From positions 1,453,501 to 1,517,500 of the forward strand of contig BSDZ01000015.1 in assembly GCA_030268105.1 (NCBI GenBank): DNA of 64,000 nucleotides. Reading direction: 5' to 3'. Both the position numbers and the translations under genes were made by a program. Under the pieces are notes generated by a model that was given only the letters and a program-made list of their open reading frames with translations, did not search any database and was not told the origin of the DNA. The first letter of the stretch is position 1, and each line of letters starts with the position of its first letter. Below are positions 22,817-37,200 of the stretch, piece after piece. Origin of the DNA: Volvox africanus (Eukaryota; Chlorophyta; Chlorophyceae; Chlamydomonadales; Volvocaceae).

Positions 22817-25800
22817 TTATCGTCGTGAAGCAAACCGTTTATTGTTTCCAGACTTGCTTGCTCCGCACCAGACAACGGTGTGGCTCCAGCCACCTTCAAC
22901 GTCCTCCGCCACCAGCTCCCCGGCCAACGCACGGCCCCACAGCCCACGACGGAGGCCATGCTGAGACATATTCAAGGCGCTGCTGGTGACTCCTCCGCTC
23001 TTCCAATGGTGATGGCCGGCCTCAGCATCGCCCCCGCTGCAGCAGCAAAGGACATGACGGCCGAACCCACTGATGTCACCGCCTCCCTCAGCAACCGCCG
23101 TGGCTTGTTGTTGCTGCGATCGGGGAATACACTGCATCAGTCCTTCCACCTCCACTGCACGCACATCAGATGCATTTGCAGCCTGCCAGATGCAGCCCCT
23201 TCCTAATCCGTACGCACTTCTGGCTGTCCCTACCGTCGTCTGCACGTCGTCTGCCATTTGTTCACCGTCACCACCATCGTCCTGGCATGCCGCGCCCGGG
23301 TCGGTGTCCTCTTCCTTTCCCTCCAACATGGACGACCCAGATAGCAGCAGGAAGGGGGTAACATCATCACTCGTACAGGGGGAAAATACAGGAAAACACA
23401 CAGGGAAATATGGCGATGATGGGTCAGGGCCGGCGGGGAGCAGTAGCCGGGGTATTTGCTGGCGTGTAATACCGCATGTACTCCCGCTGTCGTCTGCCGC
23501 GCGTGGGAGGCCCAGCTGACCCCGGGTGTTGCTACCCCAGCCGTACAGCCGTCCGCCAGCAGCTAGCGCCAGGCTGTGGCGACCACCGCAGCTAATCTGT
23601 TGGCAGGACCGTTACCGCGTGGATTGCCAGGGGGGACATGGCATATCTGTTTAGAAACACGTAAGTGAAGCATACGACATCTAAAACCCTTCTCTATCAC
23701 ATATAGGGCAGGTAGGGCAGGTAGATGGTACGGAATGAGGTAGGGCAGTACGTAGCAAACAAGCAACAAACACCCCAACCCCTCATTAGGGCAACTCAAA
23801 GTATCGCCATATTATAAATAATAAACAAAGAGAGCAGAAAGCAAAAAAGACTCACGATCCCGATGTCCCGACCATCCTTCACCTTTATGACGTCTTCCTC
23901 CTCCTCCTCTTCCTCCTCCTCCCCTTCCTCCTCCTCCTCTTCCTCCTCCTCCCCTTCCTCCTCCTCCTCTTCCTCCTCCTCGTCGGAAATTTCTACCGGC
24001 AAGTCCACCAGCCCTCCTTCCACTTTCAATCGCGGTCTCGTTTTACTGCCGGCCTTATAACCGTCACCCTCTGCAGGTAATCGGCCATCAATGGCAACCA
24101 CGCTGCCAGAGCCGTGATCATCATGGCGACCCTCGCCGATGTCGTCACCATCACCGCGGCAGCGGCGGGCGCCAGGGCCGCAACTATCCCATCTCCTCTT
24201 CCTCCTGCGCTCGCCAACGATCCTTCGCCCTCCCCACTCGGCCCTTGCTTCTGCAGTGCCACGCTGCCCCAATGCGAAGTCTCCATGGGCGGTGGCTATC
24301 TTGGCTTCGGTGCACATTGTGCACTTCCTGGCCAGCTTTGGCAGTCGTCGAGGACGGGGTAGAGGAACCAGCTGCGGCTCTGACAGGAAGCTCAACGGCG
24401 AGGAGGAGGATCCGCTGCCATTAACACCAACGCCGCTGCCTCCGCCGTCTTCTTGGCCAACTTCTCCCACAACGTCTCCAACGCCAACGCCAACGCCAAC
24501 GCCAACAGCATGCCTGCAGTCCCCTTCCTCGTCAGCCCTCCCAGCTTTACCAGCTCCACATCGCACTTCTCCACGAAGTGTCACTGCTGGCGGTGGGTCT
24601 GAGAACCCTGGTTCAAACTCAGCTCCGCACTGCCCCGCGTCGTTCCAGCCCCAGGCGACTACTTGCCCGGCCTCTGCGGCAGAGGGAGACAGGTGGCCCC
24701 GACTCGGAAGGTGGAGGGTGGCCGGTGATGGAATGCCCCCTCCCCCAAACTCGGTGCAATAAAGTGATCAACTGGAGATCCGAACCGGGTCAGGAGAGCT
24801 GTGGCACAGTGTACGCGTATGCACATGCGTATACACACAAACACATTGTGTGTGTTTGTGCGTATCCCCCGGGCGGGGGAAGGGCTGACGGGTAAGAAAC
24901 CAACGGAAAGCTCCCTCATGGAACTAGATAGGGAGAAGAGAAGAGAAGTAAGTATGGCAAACTCTTGCGGGCGGTCAGGGTTTGTCAGAGCTCTTCCCGG
25001 CCACTGTGAAGGCCCTTCATCCAAGCCATGCGGAAGGGACTCCATTACCAGAATTCCTAACCGGCGTAATCCTAGGTCCACCCTTACACCCATCAACATC
25101 CTTTGCCCAATCTATCACCATCTCTCTACATATACACACACATTATATATGTACGTATATTGCATGTCCCACCTATACGGTATGCCCGCCTAAAACCCCG
25201 ATATATATTTTTAATGGCTCCCTTCCGCAGCCGTGACCCCAAGTCCCCACTTTACCTGTCAGCGCGAGGGAGTGGCCTAACCCTGCAGCGACCGCACGAC
25301 ACGGCACACCGCCCAGTACGCCTCCCTGGACTCGCACCGGCGTCGTCACAACCGCTCGACTCGCTGCGCTGCCGCCCGCCAGAGCCGCCACCCCGCACTG
25401 CCCATACGCGTTCCAGCCCCAGGCCCACACCCCGCCGCGGAGGTCAATCACCAGGTTGTGCCGCGCACCGCATGCAACCTGTGCTGGAAGTATGGATATG
25501 ATAACCATATTCCACGAGGCCTCACAGCGAAATTGAAATCATAAGATGGCAAACAGAAGCAGAATGAAGACGTACGTATATACGATATGAGGAAAGACGT
25601 ACGTGTTCTTCCCCGTACAGGGACATACCTGCCGTATTTGGAGTGTGAAAGGTACACGTACGGCGATGCGCGCAAGAAGGTCTTGCCTGGTGGCCCCCGC
25701 CCCTACCGGCCCCGTCGTTGTCGGGGCGCCGGCGTTGTTAATTAGCTCCGGCTGATGCGATCCACATCGGATATCGCTGCCGCTGCTCCTTCTGGCGCCC

Positions 25801-27118
25801 TTGGCATTTCCACTCCCACTTCCACTTGCACTCCCAACCATCGCTCCAAGTAAGGAATCGTGATGGATGGGGCCGTGGCTGCATGAGGGCTGTTTGCAAC
25901 CCGTAAAACCGCCACACGAGCGCGCGTTAAAGCGCCGGCTTTCAGCCACCTCCATTTTTGTGTTGGGGTTCTGCGTCTCTATGTCAGCCTCGGGCACTGG
26001 CGACAGCAGCGGCGCCGCTGGCGCTGCCGTGCCGCACTGCCCCTCACCGTTCGCGCCCCATGCCCAAACACATCCGTCGGCGTTGAGGGCCAGCGCGTGG
26101 TGCTCTCCTAATGATTCCCAGCAGGCCATGGTCAGCAGAGCCGGCGGCAGCGGGGACATGGGCGCAGCATAAATTTGAACAAGTGCCCGGAACGTCCAGA
26201 GGAATAGACAGCGCATATGCCCCAGACGATCATATTCGCGTCGCACTTTTCCCTGTAAATAATATAATTCATGACATCATTGCATTACCCACCTGCAGAC
26301 ACCTGTAAGACTGGCCCGTTATCGTATGGCAGCCACCTCTGCCACCGCCACCGCCCGTGTGAGTCCCCGCATCGATTCACAACTGCGTGGCTCGGGTCCA
26401 TGCTGCTGGTTGGAGAAGCTTCGCCGTTTCCGGAAGACCCCATCAATCCATTCATTCCGCTGCCAGCCTTGAAACATAGCCAGCAGCCTACGTTACTGTC
26501 GCCTTCCCTGTTGCCGGTGCTGCTACCGCTACCGTAACCACTATCTGCGGCAGTGGTATACTGGTACAGGCTGCCCAGCGGGGGCGCCACTGTCATCACC
26601 GCATGGGACCAGCCTACGGCTGCGACAAGGCCGCTGGCCGAGCCTCCAGCGGCGGTGTCCTGTTTTAAAAAGTTGTATTTTGGGTGATCGTGGTGATGGT
26701 TGTGATGAGTTGATGTGCGGGGGAACGGATCCGAATACGGAGGATGCAGACCATGAGGGTCGGGATCCATATCCATATCTGAGGACAGCTGGAGGGCTGG
26801 TTTCATGACAGAGGCCTCTTGCCTTGAAGTGTGATGGTTGCGGGGTTTGTGTGCGGAGGGAACATAGCTTGCGGATTGACTTTGCAGCCAGACAAGGCGG
26901 CCATGTTTTGCGCAGAACGCCGCGGGACAGCCCCAAGAGCATGATTGCTGCGGCAGTTGCCATTCACAAGGCCAGGATCCGCAGCAGCGATCGTCAGAGT
27001 TTGCTGCTGCACTCGTCGCTTTGGTGATAGCCGTGCCGTTTTGTTGCAATGGCTCCGGAAAGCCCCCATTCGATGCATTAGAATAGCCAAGCACAAAAAT
27101 TGCGGCCGCCGGTTGCAT
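22817..27118 (-). CDS. RCC1-repeat protein with acidic run, about 1,041 residues
   Basis: Minus strand, five exons in phase: 27118..26293, 26107..25629, 25478..25256, 24673..23856, 23596..22817. RCC1 blades are recognised by the pattern xAxGxxHxLAL...VxAWGxNxxGQCG. These include AAVGWSHAV in exon 1, SAGEHHALAL joining exons 1 and 2 then VWAWGANGEGQCG, ACGARHNLV and VWAWGWNAYGQCG in exon 3, AAGLGHSLALTEAG with VVAWGWNDAGQCG across exons 3 and 4, SCGGRHSLAL and LYGWGSNTRGQLG in exon 5, and GGWSHTVVW near the C-terminus. Five or six blades are visible, separated by long low-complexity inserts. One is a nearly unbroken Glu run at about 738-769. RCC1 folds are seven-bladed propellers used for Ran exchange and for many other binding roles. 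No sequence feature shows GEF activity. The start is tentative: exon 1 lacks a preceding blade half, so an upstream exon may be missing. Confidence 0.8.
23880..23985 (-). repeat. 30-bp minisatellite encoding a poly-Glu run
   Basis: About three copies of a 30-bp unit of CTC and TTC triplets (plus strand), each coding one Gly and nine Glu on the minus strand, within exon 4 of the RCC1-repeat gene. The array is in frame. Confidence 0.8.
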
Positions 27119-28238
27119 CAGTCAGGGCGTGGGTCCTCCGAATGTCCAAAAGCGGCAATTCCGAAGCCTGATCGTCGGTTAGCTGACCGTGAAGAGGACT
27201 TACACCAACTCATAAAGTTTTTCCTTACCGCAGCACCTGAATTCCCTTTTGGAAAAATTTGAGCGACTTAGATGGCTGAAACTGTCACGCACGCCGAAAG
27301 TGCGCTTCTGCGGCATATCAAATGCTGGCCATCCAAAACATCGTCCGGCGTAGCCATACTATGCAATTTAAACCGATTTGGTATCCTTTACCTCCCTGGC
27401 TCTACTCTGCTGGACCTCTGCGCTTTCTGCCATGTTTTTTCTGTACGGCATAAGAACCGGTGTGAGCAATGGGGGTATGCATCAACATTGTAATTAATTA
27501 TCATTTTCACTCGTATGACCTGAGCCGCAACCCAGATGGTTTTCGTGTCCAACTGCATCCCCGAGACCTTGCTCAACCGGGACTGACCCCCTTCGTCCCG
27601 CACGGTCCATTGCATGCGTATGTGTTACCCAATTCGCACATCATACATGAATCCCCCGCGGCTTTATTATGCCGGACGCGAACAGGTTCTTACAGTGACC
27701 GGGTTGCGCCGCGTGCTTACGCAAATTGGGCGAAGCCTGGCAAAATGCCAAACGCAGCCAGAACGAGGCACGGTAGTAGTAACTTATGTGGCAGGTACAC
27801 CTAAGCCGCTTCCATGGTGTTCAATAAATTCTGTGACCCCGCGACAGACCCGAGCCACGGTTGCTTTCTTGCAAGGACGGGGCTGAAAGACCGGTGTTTG
27901 GAATTCGGACATGGTCTGTTTGGATCGGAAGCGATAACGACGAACTACTAACGCACTAGGGGATACCTTAGGCCTTACCAGTCACCGCATTTACGGCCGA
28001 AATACACATGATTACAGGTTAGAATGCTCTTGGTGATAATAGTGAAGCTCCAGTGGCCTGCGGTTACCGTGTCGTATAGCCTCTTGGCATGACTACTGTA
28101 ACATCATCATCAATTTCACCAAGCACCATAGTTCCAAAATTTTGCGATACTGACGTGAATATCTATTAAACCTCTGGCACCTTCAGTATAAGTTGTTATG
28201 GCGAACTGTGGAATGTTCTATCGTTTCACCATTCCGTC
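27119..28238. promoter_or_regulatory. Divergent region between the RCC1-repeat gene and the coiled-coil gene
   Basis: The start codons of the two genes face away from this 1.1-kb region. A minus-strand open stretch at about 27515-27615 ends at a possible donor and could be an upstream exon of the RCC1-repeat gene, but it shows no RCC1 motif. Nothing else is recognised. Confidence 0.45.
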
Positions 28239-31200
28239 ATGAGCACCGGACAGTATTACAGGGTTTGTCGAGCCCTGCTGCGATCTGTTCAACTAAGCGA
28301 TACCGCATCTAGCTCTGGCGATGAACCTCTTGGCGGGCAGGTAAACGGAATCTAAAATGCAGACACTATCAGGAGGACTCGGGAGGCGTTGGAGACAGAC
28401 AGATGCAACAGTGGATGTTGAATCTGTGAGTAGGGAGAGAGATTAACGCAGGCTATGCTGCAAGAAGCCATATCTGTAGGAAGCTGACGGCGGGGTGTTG
28501 GAACACTTTGACCAAGCTCGAGCTCTTTTTTCTCTTTGCTCCTCCGCAGCTGGGCGGTGTCAGCGTATCAAGTTCTATTGAGCGTCAGACAATGAGGGAG
28601 CAGCTAGATGCAGTTCGACAGACTTTAAATTCGTTATCGAGTCAAGCGCAGCCAAACTCAACTGGAGTCAACGCTGCACCGGCAGGGCTTGAAAATGCGC
28701 TCAATGAGATTGCCGCAAAGCTATCCAGCATTGAAGGACTGTATAGTAGCCTCACGAGCAAGTTAGAAAAGGTTGACTTGCGGGTGGAGGACAGCGAGCG
28801 ACACATCAAGGAGTTACAGCACTTATCGGCGAGCGCTATTAATGAAACAGCTCGCCTGGTACGTTGACATGTGCTCCAATAGCTTCGCTGCGTAATTGCA
28901 AGGGAGGTTTAAACTTTAAAAGCCATATTCCTTGCGCAAATCCGTTTGAAAGCCAACTCTTTAAAACTACTCGTGCCCGATTTCCTACGCCATCCCCAGG
29001 TGGATTACGTCGGGGGAAGGTCAACCCCCAACGTGCGTTCTTCTAGCCATGCAGGCGCAGGCCCTTCTGGCGTAAGCGCCGGCATCGGGCTGCGTGCTCG
29101 CAATCTGGCAGCATCAGGCGTGCCAACTACGCCACCTCCGCACGGTATGTCACCAACGCGGAGCACAACAGGGGCGTTGGACTTCGTGCCGCCTCACTTG
29201 ACCAGCACTATTCAGCAGCACGCGGCGCAGATACATAAGGTCATTGCTGGTTTGGATTTCTTGGAGGCGCACATCATTCGCCAGGATCAGATGGTGGAAG
29301 CCTTGCAGAAGCAGGTCTTGTCGGTGAGCACGGCGTGGGTAGGACGTCCATGGCTTTGGAAGCCCTCGGGGTGCTTTGCGTATTGAAAATGCTCTGACCC
29401 CAAGAAAGTGGTCGCACTGGTTCCGGCCCAACACGATACAGTTAAGCAGAGTACAACGCGGATGTGCATTGTGATGATTTTAAGCTTTGGGCCGAGGTCG
29501 CCCCGTGCTTGCACCCTCGTCCTTCGTTCAAGATATCTTACCTTCAATCCGTGATGGTCTTATAACCCTCCTTCAGATCGCCCGGGATGTCACGTCAACA
29601 TCAGCATCAACAGAGGGCCGCAACAGCCCCAGTGAACTGTCCATGCGCGTCCACGATATGAGCGAGCTTCTCAACAAGCTGCGCGCCCACATGTACAAAG
29701 TGGAGAAGAAGACCGGTAACAACGACCAGGCGCTGACTTTACTTACCCAACGTCTGCAGGCTGTGGAGCAGATCAGTGGCCGGCAGCAGCACCATAGGGA
29801 GTCTATCAGCGAGCAGGGTGCCGCCGTGGCTGCCCCGGTAGGTTATCGCGCCCCGGTGCTCTGGTCTTGCTCTCTCGTTTGCCCACAACAATCTCGAGAG
29901 TCATTGTCTCGGCGTCAGGAAATGCTGACGCATGGGCTTCCATCTGCCCTTCATGGCTTTGTAAGCTAAACTTCCGTTACCTTACCTATTGGCAAACAGT
30001 CGGTCCTGGAGCTCGTCACGGCACAAGAGGAGCTGCGCGGCATGGTGCAGGACCTGTCCCGCGACGTACTGGAATTGCGGGACCAGCTGCAGGCTCAACA
30101 GCAGGCACAGGCTCAGCAACCCTCTGAGCCGGCGAAAGAGTCACCTTCTGGGTACGCATATAGAGGCGGATTGAAAGGATAATGTATCAAGTATCCGTGC
30201 GTTACACTGAACGGGTGGTACACTATGCTCTTTTTGCGCAACGTCGTGCTCGTTTAGGAACAGGTTATGGGCCTGTGTACCTGCTTGTATAAGGGAAGGG
30301 GAGGCAAAGCAACGGAGGTAACGGGGGCTTGCAGTCGTTGAGTTTGAGCATCTGGGGAGGCATAACGATTTACCTGAGCGTTAGGGCAAATTGGATCCGA
30401 GTGGCTGTCTGCGTATGTCTTTCATGCCGTGCATAGCATTGCATTTTAGCTGAGAGGGTGCCTTTCATGGATTCTCGTCCTTATGCATCCTTAATGGCTT
30501 GTGCGCGCTTTATGCGTCCTTACATATCAACTACAGGATGTCAGCTGAGGACAGCGCGGAAATGCGGCTCCAGGTGACCTACCTCATGTCGCAGGTTCCG
30601 GACCTAGTGTCAGAAAACAAGGAGCTCAAGGAGTTTGCTGCACGCGCAAGCAAACGGATTGATTACCTTTCCGGCGAGCTAGAAGAACATAAACGCCAGC
30701 AGCAGGAGCACGATCAGCAGCTGGAGCAACAGCACCAGATTCTCCTTCGGACTGCACCAGCTGAAGGCACGCCGTCGGAGGGGGTTGTCGTGGAGCTTAA
30801 GGCCACAGTCGCGGAGCTGCAGCAGCAGGTGACATCACTTGAGGGTCGCCTGCAGAGTGCCGGGACGCGGGCAGACTTAACGCCGCTGCCGTCAGTGCTA
30901 CAGGCCATCGAGAGCTCTGTTGCCGCCATCGCGGAGCTTGGGTCCTCGCTCGCGGTTGTCCAGGGGGACGTCGCCGGCTTACAGGATCTTGCCGTAGTGT
31001 TGCGGGAAGGTCTGGACGAGCGGTCAAAGCAAACTGAGGCGCTTTCGGCTGGGATTGAGGCGCTTTCGGCTGCGGTTGAGGTGCTAACCGAGGAGCAGAG
31101 CCGTTCAGCGGCGCAGCAGCAGCCTACCGGAGATCCGACCGCCAAGCTACACCGTATTACGGAAGGTTCGCCTGAGGCGGCAGTGCTCGCGGCGCAAGTG

Positions 31201-34200
31201 GCCGCGTCAGCCAAGGCTGACCTTGAAGAGCAATTCGGCCAACTGAGGCAACGCGTTGAGGCCGCAGCAGCAGCTGCCGAGGCGGCCGAGGTAGCCGCTC
31301 GAAGCAGTGCAGAGTCAGCTTCAGCAGCGTCGGAGGCGCTTGAGGCGGCGGGGCAGGCCGATAAGGCAGCTAGCGCGTCTCTTCAGGCGACTGTGCTTAC
31401 CATGGTCGCAGATCTGGAGCAGGAACAGTCAACGCTCAAGGAGCAAGTACGTCTGTAGTCTGCATAGAGGGGTTATGCGGTCCTTGATTGCCTTAGCGAA
31501 TAGTACACGGTTGTGTCGGCTAGCGCTCATAGACTAGGATCATGCGCATGTGTTTGGAGTAATGAAAATTGGCCGTATGTTGAAAAGTTATCGTCGGGAT
31601 CTACGGAAGGCCTAGGGTAGGACACAGCTGTCAGCGCTAATGTTCTGGACATATGGTCAATAGATCTCCGTATTGATCGTTTGCCCCGTACCCTTCGCGA
31701 TACTCCCCCGTTTCGCGAGCAGCTTGCGCAATTGGCGGCCCAAATCTCAGAGGAGCAGGCTGCCATTTCCTCGGGTCTGCTTCAGGTGCAGGAACAAGTG
31801 GCTGCGGCTGCCAGTGCAGCAACCGAGGCCACCACCTGCGCACAGGCAGTACAGGAGCAGCAAGCTGCCCGCGGCCAGCAGGAACGGGAGTCCGCGGAGC
31901 AGCTCAGAGCTATGCAGGCGGAACTTCGTGAGCAGGTCGCCAGTGTGATGGAACGGCTGAAGGAGCGCGTAGAGCAGAGCATGCAACAGGTAATGATTCT
32001 TACGGGGTTGGTAAGGCGGCAACACATCGGGTTGAATATTTGTAGTTCAAGTACCAGTGTGTGGAACGATGGAGCTCAGGATGTTGATTGGGTATGATGT
32101 AACCATTTTTGCTTTGGATGTGCATGGCGTGGATATTACCTAATAAGCTGGCATGTAAGCGGGTGTGTGTTCTGGGAAGGGAGCCGAGGTGGGTAGTGTG
32201 TTCGGTGTATTCGCTTTTCTCCATTCCGCTACAGCTTACCCTGGCCTCTCTCAACGTAAGCACGCTGGTCAAAGGTTAAACCTACCCCTAAATCCCACGC
32301 CCCCAAGATGGATACCCAGCTTTCCGCTGTCAGTGACCGGCTGAGCAGTGCCGTCACAGCACAGCAGCTGGAAACTGAGCTGGAGCAGCTCCGCACGGCT
32401 GCCGCTGACACTTTGGAACGTAATGAGCTGGCGGCAGCGTCCCTAGAGGAGATGCGGTCTGAGCTCATCCTACTCACAGGCCAGCAGGACGTGCTGCAGG
32501 TAAGGGTGTGTGCATAGCTCGGGCTCGTGACGCACCTTGAGATCCACGCTAATGGTTTCGGATAGGTGATAGCGCAGTACCATTGCTTAAGATTTGCAGT
32601 GTCTGTTTTCTTGTTCGCCTCCTCTTTGCTTGCTAAGTAAGCACATACCATAATGGTCGGCTTTAATGCTGTTTCTAAGTCACGGCGCATAGGCAGTCGG
32701 GGCATAGGCAGCAGAATGGCGATTTCCTACCTTGTATTCCTACCTCACCACAATTCCGCAGTCGCGGCTGCAAGGTGTGGAGTCCGTCCTCGGAGTCGAT
32801 TCCCGACTTCTCCCGCGGGGCCACGCCACGGAATCGTCCACCTTGTCATCCACGCTCGTAGCAGAGGCGGAGCGGCAGGAGGACAGGGAGGATGCAGGGC
32901 CTAGGCAACTGCAGGACGGTGGCAAGACGGACGATTTTGGAGGAGCTGTCACGCTGCCTGTGGCTTCTGCCCCACCTGTGGGCCGTGGGCTGCTCGTGTT
33001 GGTGACAGAGCTACAATCCCGTGTCGGGGATCTTGAGGGTACCCTAGAGCTGGTCGCTAGCGACATGTGCCAGGTGGGCTACTCGATGTGTTGCCCTAAA
33101 ATGAGGCTCATTCATTGCCAGGCAGGATGAGTTTTCACATGTTAATGGCAAGCAATGTGGCTATATTTAGGAACACAGCCTGGAGAACAAACAACGCACC
33201 AATGTACATGCGAACATCGGCATGCTAGGTCCATGCAGTAGGCAAGCCCAGCGGCATGCATGTTGAGGCAACCAGACCTCCAGAGCTATTGCTAGTCTTC
33301 TAACTTAAAAAACTTATTGAGTGCTTCCCCTGTACTCCTCGCAGCTGCGCACCCTCATGCAGCGTAACGAGAACAGGACACAGAGCACGATCCAGGAGGT
33401 AGGTAGTCTGGATTCCCTTCCCATATAACCTTGCGATAGTGAGGTTACGTGCACCAGAGGGTGTGGCCGCCATCGACGGTGCCCGGGTCCCCTTGCCCCA
33501 GCTGTTGTATAAGTCTGAACAATTTCTGGCGATTGCTCTATGCCATTTGTCAGGGGAGCGCGAGGATGAGCGCACTCCCGCCTCCCTTAAAAACCGGGGA
33601 TTCAGTCCATGATGCCCCCACACCTGCCTCAATTTACTAGACTCATTATATGTTTTTCACTCTGCGTATCTCTCCGTCCCCTCGGCCCGGTGGCGATGCA
33701 GGCTACCGCACAGCTTATGTTGAACCTGCAAGACCTGTCAGCAGTCGTAGATCAGCGTGTTACGAATGCTGCTGCGGACATCTTGGCCGTGGGGGCCGCC
33801 TCAGCTGCTTTGCATCAGAAGGTCACGCATCAAGAAGACCTGACGGCCGACCTGGCGACACGGATAGAGGGCGTGCAGGTGTGTCCCAAATCCTTGACAG
33901 ACAGCGATGCTGCAGAACAACATATTTCCTCATCCCCTATGACAAGAGACGCACCCAACGGCTAACTGCTTTCCATTAAAGACCGACTTGCCCCTACGTA
34001 TTTTGTGTGCTCGTTATTTCATTTTTCTGCACAACAGGTGCGTCTCGAGAACGAGGTTATCGCCCGTATTCACGAGACATCATCAACCGTGTCGTCGCTA
34101 TCGGTGAGTATATGTGCACGTGATGGAGGGCCGCCTGTTTTGAAGGCTGCACCGAGTGTTCATAGGGGTTTGGAGGGCGACGTTTCAGAAGCTACTCTGT

Positions 34201-37200
34201 AGTTGGGCAAATTGGCTTCGGTGTTTGTGGCGATGATGATGCTGTGTACGGCACTGCACGCTGATATCGGATACGTAATAGCTTTTTGCAGCGGCTCGGA
34301 ATCTCACGTTGATGTGAGGAAGGGTATTGCGCAGTTCGTGTTTCGGAAGAGCGGTGTCGGTGGGATCCTAGAGGGATGGTGTCTAGTCACTGGAGGTAGA
34401 ATATGAGCCTCTGGGAGGTGGGAAACCCAAGATGCATATCCGGCGACTTACGGTACCTATGTGTGTGCACACAGGCCCGCATCGCACATGACTATGTCAG
34501 CCGCGAACAGCTAGGTGCCATCTTTAAAGCGCGTGACAACATGAAGCGCGCAGTGGACGAGCTGGCTTCGGTCTTCAGCATTGGTCGACTGTTGCGGACG
34601 GTAGGCTTGGATGGCGTCGTTTTGAAAGACCCGAGCTGCGAACGTCCTGCCAACGTCGTTATGATGATAGCAACCGTCAATTATGTTTCAAGACCACGCG
34701 TAACGCTTAGCACAGCAACCTTACGTGTTTATGGTATGGCTAGGTATTCCTACCAGCAAACTCATGTCTGGTGCCCTTTTGCGCCCTCCAGGAGTCGGTT
34801 GATGACGCTGCCAATGCGGCCGAACCCGAGGCCAGTGGTGCCCAGCAATCCAGCAGCGGCGCGCTCTCACCCCGGCTGGTCTCGGCTCTGGAGGACCTGG
34901 CGGGCAAGCAGGCTGAGTTGGAGCACCAGGTGCAGCTGGCGCTTTACCGCACCGAGGGAGCGGTGCGCCAGGAGCAGCTTGTAAACATTCAACAAGCAAT
35001 GCTGACACTGGAATTGCAATTCCGCCGTTTAGGCGTGTCCACTCAAGCATCTGTTCCGGTGCCATCAGAAACAACGAAAGATCTGTCCGATCTCCGATCC
35101 CGAGTGGAAACGCTGGAGGCAGCCGCCCTTGCTACCAGTGCAAATGCCGCCGCTGTGGCGGACGCTGCCGCACAGCTGGCTAGTGAGGCTGCCGCTGCGG
35201 CTGAAATCTCCTCAACGCCGCTGCCATCGGAGCCGGCACCCGGCAGTGCCCTCCGCGTTTCATTTACACCTGAGGATCCAGCTAACGGCAGCAGCCCCAT
35301 CCGCGTGCGGGTGCTGGTTGAAAGCTGTGAGGCAGCAGCCACACCCCGCCTGGACGTCGGCCGCCCTGACTCACCAGACAATGAGTCCGATCAGGAGGAG
35401 GAGGAAGGCGGTGAACCGTCACTATCATCCATGCTCCACGGCATCCAAACCGGCCGCAGTGAGGAATCAATCTCAGCGGCAAGCTCTCCTGAAGCTGTGC
35501 TGGCCGCTGCAGCCCGGGAGGCGCAGTCAGAGCTGCGTGACATGCGCCGCGCATTGCAGGATTTGTCGCAGCAGAACGACGTGTTGCGGTCTGAGGTTGC
35601 ATCAGAGGTCACAGAGCGGCAGCGCCTCGCTGAGGCGCTGGCAGACCTGCAGGAGCGGCTTGACTTGCAGGTCAATACCACTGCTTCCACGGCCGCCATG
35701 ATCGCCACCATGGCTACAGACCAACCGCAGGACCGTGTAAGGTTGCAGGTGCGGGTGGGTGCAACTGAAGCAGAGGCCGACCTATCTGTGTTAGCTTCCA
35801 CGGTATCGACGCTAGTGGCGCGCATTGGTGCAGCCGAGGAGGCGCTAGCGTCAGCTTTCTTTGTAAGGACACCGCGCAGCCCAACGCGTGCAGCAGCAGC
35901 TGATGCTGTCACCGAGTCAGCCGCGGCGGCCATACACGAGGCAGCAGACGGACCGGCTGAGGATGAGGATGATGCAGGTCAGCCAGGCTCTGATAAGGAC
36001 CAGAGAAGACGGGAAACAGAGGGTTCCTCAGAGGAGGGACTCCGTCCGGCGTTGGGCATGATGGTGCCAGTGCTGCCTCACGAGGTCGAACAGCAGCTCG
36101 TGGAGCTGCAATGCCAGCTTTCGGCATTGACTGCCCGTGTGGTAGGGCTCGAGGCAGTGGATGCGCTGGAGGAGGTCCGTGCAACTGCCTCCGAGGCAGT
36201 GCTGGATGCCATTCCCGGCTTGGTTTCACAACAAGTCGCCGTGTTGAGGGATGAGTTTTCGGCCCTGATGGGACGCCAGGGAGAGCAACTGTTGGAGGTG
36301 GCAGGACAGGCTGCACGCGACGCGGCAGAGGCGGTGCTGGCAGTACGAGAGGCGGCTGCACAGGCCGCTGCCGCACAAGCGGCTGCAGAGACGGCTGCCA
36401 GCGGGACACGTGCCACGTCTGCTGAGGTGCCAGAAGATACGGCGGCGTTAGTCTCTACTTCAGGCGCGCAAGATGAGCAAGCAGCAAACTTAATCCGTAG
36501 CCTTGCAGTGGAGGCGGCCCGAGAGGCCGTGCAGGATGTGTGCTTGGTGGCAGCTCGGGAGGTAACGGAGGAGACGGTGCGGGAAGTGGTTGTGAAGGCG
36601 GTAGCCGAGGAGTTGAAGGACGTCCGTGGCGCCGTTGAGTCTCTGGCAGAAAGAATAAATGACGTGGATACGCTCCGAGACCAGGTGCGCTTCCATGTCA
36701 GGCATCTTCGTTTCTTGCGCCTTTACGGCACATACCATCTAGCACATGTTTTTATCTGGTGGTACGATGCGCTAGTACAGACACTGCCGTACTTGTCATT
36801 TCTATGCCTCTTAATTTATCACTTCAGCTGTGCCGGTCCACTATACGGTGTTAGTCGAATGTTGCGCAAGTTAACACTGTCTCAATGTGTAACCCTAACG
36901 CCGTCTGCTGAGATATCAAACTATACACGCCGTACGTCACATGCGGCTGGCAATCTGATTAACCCACTTGACGTCCTGCTCCGTCCCTGCTTTTCCTTGC
37001 TCTACATGTACAGTTGGAAGCACTCGCGGCACAAGTCCGTGAGCCAATAACAGCTCCTGCGGCTGCCACCAGCGAGACGGACCTGTGTCCTGCTGGCGCT
37101 TCGAATGCACAGGGCCCGCCCTGCACCCCCACCGCCATGGCCGTCGCTAGTATCTTTACGCCTGCTACCACGGCGCTCGTCATCCCGCCAGCACCCACGC

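Noticed and set aside
28363..28425. Second exon of the coiled-coil gene starting after GCAG at 28362
   Set aside because: It would need a 22-base intron after 28340; the acceptor at 28398 is preferred, though still weak.
35043..36416. Long minus-strand Ser/Ala frames opposite the coiled-coil exon
   Set aside because: Shadow frames of the GC-rich, Ala-rich exon 34792..36684.
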